A stretch of 56,698 nucleotides of DNA from Gnetum montanum (taxonomy: Eukaryota > Streptophyta > Gnetopsida > Gnetales > Gnetaceae), in assembly GCA_015680685.1 (NCBI GenBank), contig MNCI01029312.1:503154-559851 (forward strand), given 5' to 3'. Positions 33,895 through 44,790 of the stretch are shown in pieces (position 1 is the stretch's first letter; every line of letters begins with the position of its first letter). The notes below the pieces were generated by a model. That model did not search any database. It saw only the letters and a list, made by a program, of their open reading frames with translations, and had not been told where the DNA came from. Both the position numbers and the translations under genes were made by a program.

Positions 33895-34926
33895 TCTATT
33901 CCATCATAAGGCATAATTTTAAATTATTCACATTGAGAACATATCTAGTACCTCATTATAAGGTACTACCCTTATTTTTCATCCTCATATACTATTGGAT
34001 GATATCAAAATCATCATGTTCCTTCCAAGCCATGAAATTCATCACCTAATAAACAAAATCATTTTTGTAAAAGAAATAAGAACACAAATATTTGTGAGAA
34101 TTCATGCTTCTTCGCTTTTGCATCATTATTTTCAAAGAAATGAGTTGAAGAAGAGCATTATTCTAAATAACAAGATCATCAAGGAGCTTATCAGGTACTA
34201 GCCTTAAACTCATTCATGTGGGAAGAGTCCTTATGTAATGGATTCAATGATATAGTATGGTTTTTTGGTATGTATTTTTGTATATTTTAAATTTAATGAT
34301 ACATCATTCTCTACTTTTTTATTCTTTTGCTTTTATATTTCTTTTGAGTGTATATAGAAAAAACTAGTTCATGTACTTTATGCATGCTCACCCAAAAAGC
34401 TAAAGATGGATGGATTAGTTATAGATGTGATTATGATGTGAGAGTGCTAAATAGTTTTAAAGTGGATCCTTGATCAATGGAATTCCCATGTAAAAACTTT
34501 TGTTCTCCTAATTTTTTCCTATCAATCATTGGTTAACTAGGATCAAACTTAGCAAGGACTTGGAACTCACACAATGAGTTGTTAAAGCTACTACTACTAG
34601 AATTATGGGTAGGTTGTGGATCCATGCATTAAGGTGTGAGATCTAGAAAAATATAAGAGTGTTGGGCCATTGGAAAGGAAATTTTGTATCATTGAGTATC
34701 CTTGTAGCCACTAAATGGGTCTAATTGGTGTGATTGGATCAAGGTGCACATGCTTACCATGCCTATCCACCCTTGGTTAGAAGAGGTTCATGATGTCATA
34801 AACCTATGCATGCCATGTGGTGAGGGATGAATTCTCATGATCAAGTAATTTAAAGATTGTATATGATGATCTAATGCTTAAATAATTTCTTAATGATCAT
34901 GCAACATTCAAAAATCCTCTTCTAAT

Positions 34927-35096
34927 GAAAGAAAAAAAATGAAAAAAGTAGAAAAACATAAGAAAAGAAAAGAGTGAAAGAGAGAGAGAATAAAAATAAA
35001 ATGAATGAAAAAATACAAAAAAAAACATCAAAAAGTAAATGATGAAAAGAAAAAAATAAAATAAAAAATAAATAAAAATTAAAAAAGAAAGAGTAA
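34927..35096 (+). repeat. 170-base A/G-rich tract
   Basis: Almost only A and G with scattered T and a few C, including a (GA)n core near 34972-34991. It makes long low-complexity frames on the other strand that are not genes. Confidence 0.9.
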
Positions 35097-36590
35097 TGTA
35101 AGATTGATACTATTCCAAGCTTATTGGTCCACATAAATTAGTATTTCTACCATCTTGAATGGATCATATAATTGCTCAAGCATGATAAAAATAAGTTTTT
35201 GGACCAATAATCATGAAAGGTTTTCCTATGTTCAACTCTTTGCCTAGATTATTAAACTCTCAAATGTAATAGTTCAAGATAATCTCTTTCTCATCCCTAC
35301 CCATGGCCATGAAGGCATAGAATTCTCTCTCTTAGTGAACTTTGGTAATGTCAAATGCTACTTCCACCTAATCCCTCAATCCATTTATTTCTTGGGATTA
35401 ATGTCATAGACCCTCATCCAAATCATGATCATATCCATCATGAGCATTCTTGATGCTTGATCTTGATAATGTAATCACTATTGAGATTGGGACTGGTTAG
35501 TGTAGCCAAAGAGATCAATGAGAGGTTTACAATAAAGAAAAAATTGAGCCTACAAGGCATACATGCATGGATGATAGAAAACTAAACGAAAATCTAAACT
35601 TCTAGATGAATTTTAGCATAATTTCTTTGTTTTATTCCACCAATTATTAGACCATTAACTAATCAAGGCTATATGACATTGGTAGTGGTAGGTGTAACCT
35701 TGCATTTAAAAAGGAAACTAGAGACCTATCCCTACTATGTGGATAAGTAGTGGTGAAGGAACATAATAGCAGATCTCTCATGGGATGTAGGATATGCACA
35801 AGTGTGTCCATGAGCTAATTGAATTATTGGTTAGGGATCCATTGATACTGCACTTTTACATTCTTCCTCTTATTCATCATTTATTCTCCATATCTTTTCT
35901 TTTCAATATATGCATCCTTTTATATGGTAGGAAGTCAATTAGATAAAGTAGAGAATGATATTTAACAATCTAAGGGGATGAAATAATATTTTATTCTAAT
36001 GTATCATTAGTTGTTGGGAACCCATGGTTGTCCCATCAGTGGATTTCACAAGGGCAAGAAAGGAAGATGCCTACTATGTTAGCATTATGAGCAGGTAAGC
36101 TCAAGCTTATCTTCTAGTGATGGTGTTGATTACTTAGTGTAAAGCTCTCGATTATTCTACCACTTATATAAGTTTCAATTCTATGAGTTTTGAGGTTTGA
36201 TCATGAGAATCCCTTCTTACCTTACCTAACTTGCACCTATTTCTTTAAGCTTGGGATACTCTATTGGTCTTCCACTCTTGATCTTTGGGTTAAGCTTGTA
36301 TCTATAAAGATCTTCCAAATAAGTTTTAAATGAGCTAGAAGGAGAAAATTTGAAGATGAATGACATGAAAGAAGATGTAGTATGAATGATGTATGAAAAA
36401 GACTTATTCTTATAGCTTTTTCCTATTCTAAGCAAGCATTTCAAGGGGATTTTCTTGGTAAGATGGCTTATATTATAACATAGTCATGGTTTATATTGTA
36501 CATTTTTAATTCCTCCACATTGATTTTGTCATGTATATAGTCCTTGTTTTTATGTCTTGGATTTTAAAGCTAGCTTTACTTAGTGATGGG

Positions 36591-37390
36591 GTAATGATGA
36601 GATGTCTAGTGATAATTTGTAAGTCAGTTGTAAGACCCAGTTTTTAAAAGTATTTCATGTGTTCTATATTTGTAGTCTAGCATGTTTAGTTATGATTCTT
36701 GATTTTCTAAGATGCATCCTTACCTTCTATGTCATACTTCAATGTTGTGTGCATGATTCTAAGCTCTTTATGATGATTCTCACTTCATTTGAATGTTCTT
36801 TGGTCCTTCTAGCATGCTTTCCTAGGTTCTATCTTTCACCTAGAATTATTTATACAAAGTTTAATTTGAAAGAAGTGGTGCATTAACTACCTAACATCAA
36901 TGTACACTCTTGCATTAGTGTAGGGATGTTGATTCACCTCATCCAAGCCTAGTTTGATCTTCTTTGCCTATGGTATGTCTAGAATTAGCTTAAGTTATGT
37001 TGACGGATCTTCGTTAATGCCTAGGCATTGATGAACCTCCTCTATTATGTTGCAAAAACTATAAGTACTTGGAATGAGCTCTCACATAGAACTTACTCCT
37101 ATCATATGCATTAATCAGATTTTATTTAGGATTTTAGTATCCAATTTGTATGAATTATTATTTTTTATTTGGGTAAGTTAATTTCTTTTCTTGTCTTGTG
37201 TGTTTTGTGAGATATCACTTCCACAAGTGTGGCTAGACTTTGTGTTTACATAGTGAATAAAGATTATTGTTTTTCTTATTCCCTTGTTGATGCCTTATAC
37301 ATTAAAACACCAAAAACATTATAAAAAATTTAAATAGTAAAAATATTTATTTAATTAATTCTCATTTTCATAAGTTTTTAATGATTCGTC
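36591..37390 (+). repeat. LTR-like direct repeat E, copy 2, with LTR-type right part
   Basis: The first 355 bases match copy 1. The sequence then continues through TTTGTGAGATATCAC, an AATAAAGATTATTG signal and a T-rich end. TTGTATCAAATGGTG follows at 37411, faintly like a Met-tRNA primer site. This order (U3, polyadenylation-like signal, primer-like site) suits an LTR read on the plus strand. It may be the 5' LTR of an element carrying the long frame at 40140. Confidence 0.4.
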
Positions 37391-38289
37391 ATTACCCAAG
37401 AAGGTCACAATTGTATCAAATGGTGTTGGGTCATCAAGGCTTTGACTAAGAGAAATTTCCATTGCATTTCATGTGTGGTGTTGAACTTGTTCCCAAGAGG
37501 GATTACAACTTAGGCATTTCACCTATCCCCATGAGGAATTGTGATGTGTATGTATGTTTATATTTTTTTATTCCTGTATTTAGAAGATCCATATAAATAA
37601 TTGTTGTTACAACAATTAACCACTTTCATGAAATAGGCATAAATTATTCTAATAGACTTGATTCTTCTCACATTACCATTAATAAAAAAAATGCCCTAGA
37701 TGAAAGTAAATTTTTATAAGGAAAAGTTTACATGAGATGTTAAAAGTTTATGAGGGTCAATTTCTTCTTTTTAAATCAAATATTACTACAAGAACAAGCT
37801 AAGGTTTGATGCATCAAGTTTTTGGTAACACAAGTCTCAAGCAAGAAACTTTGGAAAAAATTTTAACAAAGATGCAGCACACTTTTTGAATAATCAGAAT
37901 TTGTGAGATAAAGCAAACCCTCCTAAATATTTTTGATCTATTATTCATAAAATAAAAGATCTGGGGCTTTCAAATTAAGTTAGGCACTCCATGATATGAC
38001 TACGTTGAATATCAAGAATAGAGCTTACTAGCCCAAATTTATGTTTTCCTTTCTATAAGTTAAGTGAAGCTCATTAAAATAAAATCACAAAGCCTATGAT
38101 TTAGTTTCATCATGATAGAAATTTTAAAAAAATAGTTGAACACTAAAGAGAAACCTTCACTTTAAAAAAAATGAATCAATTTATATTTAAAAAGGATTAA
38201 TAAAGCGTGTTTACCACATCAGCTTGTTAAGGAAAAGTTTTCATAGACAAAAAGTGTGGAATATGATCCTACTAAATCAACTCTAATAG
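37391..38289. other. AT-rich leader-like stretch
   Basis: No frame of note. It lies between the E repeat and the dyad array and could be a long untranslated leader. Confidence 0.35.
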
Positions 38290-39660
38290 CATAGAGATGA
38301 ATTGTAGAGTAGAAAATTAGCTCTATAAAGAATACCCCATTAGGATCTACCACATAAGCTCAATTATATGGCTTGTAGATTTAAACTTAGAGTTAGCTTG
38401 AATGTAGCTCTTCTATGTAAGCTTTTCCTTATGTAGAACATGCTTGTAAGATGAAGAAGTAGCTCTACAAAATAGTTTTATAGACATGTCATGTAGACAC
38501 ATTGAGATGAATTTTTCTAAAGAATCAAAATTGACTCTACAAGTGATTTAGCTTCTACCTCTACAAAGCTAACTCTTATTAGGAAAAAGGATTTGTAGGG
38601 CTATAAAATGATTTAGTTTAAAACATCATTTTTCAACTTTGACACATAAGCTATTAAGCCTCGATTTGTAGAACCAAAGATAAGTTCTACAAAATTTTTC
38701 TACAAGCCCTATAAACATAAAGAGGGAGCTCATAAAATTGAAGATTAGCTCTACAAAATGGTACTTTCATGTCATCTCATTGTGTGGTGCTAGATTCGTA
38801 AAGTTAAAAGGTGGCTCTACAAAGAAGCTCTTCTACAATAGCATATTTCATGTTAGCATCTAGATGAAGAACTAATTGGTAGAGCCAAATTTCCAATTTA
38901 CGAATGAGCCCTACCATGTTAGCATCTACCATTTCAACTTCCTCTATGTCTACTTTTATGAAAATCTAGTTCATAGAACCAAAAAGTAGTTTTATGAAAT
39001 GGCTCTTTGAATAATAAGCTCATACTCCATAGCAACATTCCGTCTTTTACCATGTAAGCTACTTCATAAGTTGGATTTAAAGAACCAATATCCAGCTCTA
39101 CAAAGAAAAGATAAAATTATTCTATAATCTATGTCATCATTTGCCACATCAACATGTAGAGGAAAGATTGTAGAACCAAAAATTAGCCTTATGAGATGAT
39201 TCTACTTAGATTAGCTTTATAGCATTCATGTGAAAAGAGATAGTGAAATTAGTTTTGTATGTAAATATCATATGACATGTGGATTTCATTTGATGAAGGT
39301 CTGTAGACTAAAAATATGGCTATAAAAGAAAATCTAAAAGTAATTCTATGTAGCTAGGGAGCAAGTTTGGGGTTAAGCCTTTTGTAGAGCCAAAATATGG
39401 TTCTACAAAATAGCTCTAGAAAATGGCTCTAACACATCAACTTTACCTTATGAACTTGTACAATGAAGAAGTATTTCTACTAAAATGACTCCACAAAATA
39501 CATAACTCTTGGTTCTACCATGCTATTGTTAAGGATAGGGAGATGCTTGTAGAGTTAAAATCTAGTTCTACAAGCAAGTGTGAAAACAACTCTTCCATGT
39601 TAGCTTCTTTGAAGAGCAAGCTTGTAGGATGCAAAAATGGTTCTATAAGTAAACTCTAAA
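38290..39660 (+). repeat. Irregular array of a 23-base dyad motif
   Basis: About 15 copies spaced mostly 65-130 bases apart. The core is GTAGARC, nine bases, then GYTCTAC, often followed by AAAATGGCTCT. Clear copies are at 38668-38690 (perfect 7-bp arms), 39384-39406, 39549-39571, 38972-38996 (arms CATAGAAC/GTTTTATG), 38798-38820 and 38305-38325. Between cores, phrases such as CATGTTAGCATCTA recur, so the whole unit was once a tandem repeat. Confidence 0.7.
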
Positions 39661-40139
39661 ATGGCCCTACAAGCCTTGTTAGATCTTGGACCCATTAAAA
39701 ATTACACACTTGCAAATTTTATTTTCAATCTAACTTAGCAAAATACATAGAACAAAAGAGGATCAATTTAGAGAAGAAATTTTAATTTATTGTACCACAT
39801 CAGATTTCTTTGTAGAACAAGGTTTTAAATCTTGAATTTAGCCTCATGAATGAGTTGGGAAAGGCTCCAAAAGATAATACTTAAATTCTTAAGCATTCAA
39901 TGAAGTAGCTTAGCAGAATTAAAGTTTGCACTATGTGTAAAGAGACAAATTGCATAGATTATTCCAAGTGATCGAATTAAAGAATAAAGCTCTAAATATT
40001 GCTAAGTGGGTTATGGATAGATTTCAAAGTCATCAACAAGTAGAGCCCAGACTCAAAGCAGAACTAAGAGTAGAAATAGAGCCATGAGAAAAGATAAAGT
40101 TCCCATTAAAGAATACTTAGAAGCTTTATGTTCTACAAA
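39661..40139. other. Leader before the long cryptic frame
   Basis: AT-rich with no clear signal. The last bases, TTCTACAAA before ATGGCC, give the long frame a good plant start context. Confidence 0.35.
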
Positions 40140-43100
40140 ATGGCCAAGATGTCACACAAGGAAAAGGAAGAAGCTCCTTAGAAATTTCAAGATATTGATA
40201 CCTTTACCTTGTCTAAATATTTTTAGAAATAAAATTTGAACCTTTACCAACTCTACCATTGGATTGATGTAGTATGCCTAGAGTTGAATGTAGAAGAAGC
40301 AGACTTACTTGATTTTGATGAAGATCATGATGTAGGGGAAAAATTAAGTTTACAATCAATAAGATCGATGGAGGAATGGCATTAAATTTATGAGAAAATA
40401 GGAATACATAAGCTTAGTTTCAAGCCTAGAAAAAACCTAACTAGAGATGTACTAAATCATTTAATATCAGAAATAATTTATGAAAAGGATAAGCTATGGT
40501 TCAGAGGAAATAGTATGTGCTTCATCGATATCAATGTTATGAAAGCATATGAGCTCTATAGATTAATTGAGCCATATATTATAGAAATTAAAGCTCATTA
40601 GTATAATGAATTAGTGTTTAGTAGGAAATTATAAAACCATCTTGAGTTTGAAAGAAGCATTAATTTGCCACTATCCAACATAGAAAAACCTTGGGTATAT
40701 AGGAGCACCATCCCCAAATAGTCAAAGCTTAGGTTTCCTCATAAAATATTCATTTCTACTTTAAATTTTTATTCTATCTATGAAATAAATACTATTTTTG
40801 ATTACCATGTTTGGGCCTAGGTAGCTTTAAAGAACAATAAGCATTTCTTTTCTATCTAATATATGAATGATGCCCTAGAAAAGAGTTTGTTTGAGATTCA
40901 TGAGCAAGGGAATCAACCAAGACTTAGCTTATCTTTATTAAACTAATTATTAAGTGAATTTTTCAAGCCTAAAATAATAGCCCAAATTCTTATGGGATAT
41001 GGATTGCAAAGAATAGCTTGACCTAAAGACCCTTTCTATGGCTTCTTTCTAGTCATCTACTAAAGGAGCTACTTCGATGTACAAGCTTTATAATTTCTAA
41101 TGAACTATTTTTATCCTCACTTGATTAGGCTAATTTTAGGAGTTTTTCCACTAAGGGTTGATTAGTAGGTGATAAATAAAATAAGGGAAAAGTGTGATGG
41201 AACTATCTTCCTTCATGCTTGTTACACCTGGATTTTGATAGTAGGGTTTGAGGGCAAGGCTTTCAAGCTACCAAGGTTTGTAGCTCCTTATTTGGCTACA
41301 CTAGAAGTTAGTAGATAGATGTGAAAAGCCTTGTTAGCATGATTATAAGCATAAAGAAGATTCCCTCCTTAATTTTAACTTTTGGAAGTTCATCAATGCA
41401 AGTAATCTAAGAGGAATAGCTAGAAGATATAGAGAGTAATGCAATTTTCCTTTAGCGTAGAAAAAGATTTATTCCATAGCAAATACTAGGAAGGTTCCTT
41501 AGCCTAAAGATAGTGATATAGTTTACCTTAAAGCTTCTAATAGAGAGGTTAAATAGGCCAAGGAAGAAGCTCTAGTATAGTTTAGAAAGAGCTTATCAAT
41601 GAAGTTGTTGGCTTTAGCTTGTGACATCCATGTAATTGAAGATTATAGATGGATGGAGGACAAAGAACACCCTCTAGCCAAGGATTTTTTAGAGGAGTGC
41701 CTAGCTATAATGGAAGATAACTATTTTTCATGAAACTTTCTAGAGCTAGAGAATTTCATATCTAATGAAAGGTTTCCTCTTAATGAAGAAGAATATGCCA
41801 AGGTAAGGGCTACAAGGAAGGCTAGAATCAATCAAGAAAATGTAAAGAAGTAAAAATAGCTACAAGAGAAAACATTAAAAGAGCAACAACAATAGCAATA
41901 ATTGCAATAGAAAAAGCTAATAGAGCTTCAAAAATAAGAAGAATAGTAATATAGGCTAAAGGAACAAGAACAATAGAAGCTAATTGAGCTCCAATAGTAG
42001 TAGAAAAAGGAAGGGGAAAGTTCATCTTTATCCCTCACCTCCCCATTTGGATATTTAATGAAGGGAGTAGCCCAAGCTTTTAAGATCAAGGAAAAAGAAA
42101 GCTACATCATATTAAGTCAAAAGCTCCATACTACACTTGAGATTGAAGTTAGTATGATCTTCAAGCATAAGGAAGATGATCCATAGAAGGGGAAGTAGAA
42201 TGTTGTAATGTCCCATCAGGATATGTATGATTCCATGGCTATAGTGATCAAGGACATGGAACAATTAGCCTATAGTTAGATAACCAAGCTCAAGAAATTC
42301 CTCTTGTAGAATGAATAGGAAGTGTCAAGATTACAAGAGGTAAATAAATGTTTAAATAGAGGAAATGATTATCTTAGAGAAACAATAATCATCAAGGAAT
42401 CATTAATCCAAAACAAGTAATATATGAACAAGTAGTTGGATAAAAAGCTAGATGTCATGAGCTTAGTGTTAGAACAAGATAGAAGAGAAAAAGCTCTTGA
42501 TTACTCTCACCTTGCTCTACCAATCTTTAGGTAAGTAATTATTGAGATGAAATATGATAAAGAATGAATGAGATAAATAGGGGAAGAGATTTTACAAATG
42601 AGGGAGAAATAAGCTATGCTTGTTCAAATGGAGAAAAAAGCTCAAGAGTTATATGATTTGGACAAAACTAAAAGACCATAGCTACCTTAGTTTAAACAAA
42701 GTTTTCATTATTCAATGGTGATGACTATTATAAGCTTGTAGTACTGTAGGAAAAGATTTAATTAAAATAAGTAGCTCAATAACAAAATCAGGCTTATGAA
42801 AGAGTAGTGTTGAAGAAGTTATTAGGAAGCTTGATAGAATTAATGCAGATTCAATGAATCAATTAGTAAGATTATTATTAATCATGGGAAATTATTTCAA
42901 TAGTTAGAAATAGAAGGGCTTCAAGTTCAATGAATGGAAAAGATCTATCAAGAAGCTAAGTAGTTAAATAACATATTATAGTTTTATGAAGAAAATGTGA
43001 GGAAGTTGCATCCATAAATCTTGTAACTAGTGTAACTGCCTAAGGATACTATATAAAGATTAAGGTAGACTTGTAAGAGGAAAGAGAGTAATTTTTTGAG

Positions 43101-43160
43101 GAATAAAAGAAAGAAAATCTTGTAAAGACTATTTCTAATAGAATTTTAAATAGGTTTCAT
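40140..43160 (+). pseudogene. Long cryptic frame of about 1000 codons, unknown protein, riddled with TAG/TAA
   Basis: From ATGGCCAAGATG the same frame is coherent to about 41395, shifts once by one base, and stays coherent to about 42700. Two further shifts follow, then a Lys/Gln/Glu-rich end near 43160. The text between stops is protein-like: HKLSFKPRKNLTRDVLNHLI, KLWFRGNSMCFIDINVMKAY, PRLSLSLLN, MNYFYPHLIRLILGVFPLRV, MEDKEHPLAKDFLEECLAIM, LTSPFGYLMKGVAQAF. The middle (41845-42010) is Gln/Glu-rich, and the last third looks like coiled coil. About 50 stops occur, around 28 TAG, 20 TAA and 5 TGA, mostly where Gln or Arg would fit. No known family, zinc knuckle, protease or RT is seen. It may be an extra ORF of a retroelement or a decayed host gene. 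Confidence 0.6.
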
Positions 43161-44189
43161 TATCTCTTTTGGCTTTTGTCTCTTAGTTAACATTTCTATT
43201 TGAATAGTTTTCCCTATTATGTCTAGCTTAATATTGGATGGATACATAGGAATGATTGTTAGTTTTGGAATACACTATTTGCTTTGATTAGCTAAGACTT
43301 AGCTTTTTTTATTTTTTGATTGAATGGGGTATCTTTTATAAATTGCTAATTCTTAAATAATTTAGCATAGAAGTAATGTTATCCTCACAATTCTAAGCTT
43401 TATAAATAATTATTTTCCTTAGTTACTTACTTTGTTAGCAAAGCCTTTTAGAGTTCACTTTAGAAAGTTAGCTAGTAGATAGTTCAGAATTGAAAACAAA
43501 CATTTTCTATAAAAACCTTTCATTTAATATTTAATACTAGGCTCAAGGAAATGCTATTCAAGTTCATTAGTCTAGCTAAAAGATAGTTAGAAGAGGTGGT
43601 CACAGTTATACTTAAGATAACCAATCTTTAAACATATCCTATTTCCTTAAACATATTATGAAATTATTGTTAGGATAGCTCTATCATTGTTAAACATACT
43701 TAATCACATTAGCTTATTTCACTAGTAGAGGCTATTTAGAGGTATTTATGCATTGGTGGTATTAAAGACCATCAACCACCTAAAATGAGTTTAACTAAAA
43801 GTTCTTCCTTGTGGTACGAATTTTTCCTAATTCTACCACAATATTTATAAAATATAAAATTATAAATATTCTCTTTATCTTTCACTATGGTAACATAGGT
43901 TTTAATTGTGTTATATGTATTATAATATATTTTATATTTATTAAATACAATGGTATACAAAAGTGTTCTTAGCAATCCACTCAACATTATCTTCGAAGCT
44001 TATGACTGGATGACACTACATTTCGTATGATAGATTCCACTGGTCCAAAACTGGCATGACTCCTATGAAATGCATACCAAGATTATCAAACAATAGATTA
44101 AAATATTTTGAACTAAGATAAATTGAGGTGAAAAGTATTAAATTGGAACAAACTTGGCATTAACAATATCAAAGGATAAGAAACAACAA
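43161..44189. other. AT-rich spacer
   Basis: Nothing coding is supported. T-rich sequence near 43160-43300 gives hydrophobic translations by composition. Bases 43690-43795 resemble 30735-30830. Confidence 0.4.
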
Positions 44190-44790
44190 AGAAGAAATAC
44201 CATGACCTCATCGTTACTTATGATAGCTCATCATGGTCTAGCCATGATAAGATCATAACTTGTGGTATACTTAGAATGATAAACTATATAAACTAAAGTA
44301 AAATACTCAAGCACAACTTGACATGACTCATGGCAATTGACCATGACTTGTGATCTACTAAGAAGATAAAAAAAAGGCAAAAAGGATAATAATGCCTTAC
44401 AGTAAGACTTAGAAACAACACCACAACTACACATAACTTAGGATGATGGAACATGACTTGACCATAACTCATGGTGAAATAACTATGGCTTGACCATGAC
44501 TTATGGTGGATGTAAAGATCACTAGATAAATCAAAACAAAACATGTAACAAAGGATGACATACCACAACCTGACCATGATCATTGGTGATTAATCATGAC
44601 CTAACTAAAACTTGTGGTTGATTCATGGTATTACAAGTTTGTAAAAAAGAACCTAAAATTGATGTAAAAAGAGTAGAGGCATATCACAACTTCATCATGA
44701 CCCCATCATGACTCATGTCCTATGACCATGAATTAATCATGACTCATGGTTAGACCTAGTAATCACACCACGATCCATGATTGACTTGTG
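44190..44790. repeat. Cluster of short palindromes ACCATGA-C-TCATGGT
   Basis: At least eight imperfect copies of a palindrome centred on CATGACTCATGG lie in about 600 bases. Examples are TCATGGTCTAGCCATGA (44231-44247), ACCATAACTCATGGT (44461-44475), ACCATGACTTATGGT (44493-44507) and AATCATGACTCATGGTT (44735-44751). Spacing is irregular, and connecting phrases such as ACAACTTGACATGAC recur. Confidence 0.65.

Larger units (their letters stand above)
33661..36590. other. Interval between the two E repeats, unidentified
   Basis: About 2.9 kb without recognisable retroelement proteins. It includes an exact 37-bp duplication (33821-33894), a purine/T tract (34927-35096), and minus-strand fragments near 35150-35300 reading EFNNLGKELNIGKPFMIIGP that look formerly coding. 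If the E copies are an LTR pair, this would be a short non-autonomous element. PBS and PPT were not found. Confidence 0.35.

Noticed and set aside
34922-35134. Phe-rich minus-strand frame as a membrane protein
   Set aside because: It is the complement of an A/G-rich tract.
38290-39660. CRISPR array
   Set aside because: Repeats are diverged and irregularly spaced, spacers share sequence, there are no cas genes and the genome is plant.
41828-42025. 65-codon minus-strand Ala/Ile-rich frame
   Set aside because: It is the shadow of the Gln/Glu-rich part of the long plus-strand frame.
40140-43160. Alternative genetic code with TAG/TAA read as glutamine
   Set aside because: The same stop pattern occurs in clearly dead retroelements across the window, along with frameshifts and lost catalytic residues. 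C-to-T decay explains it without a code change.
43160-43310. Membrane-like C-terminal tail of the cryptic frame
   Set aside because: T-rich DNA gives hydrophobic translations by composition. No independent support.
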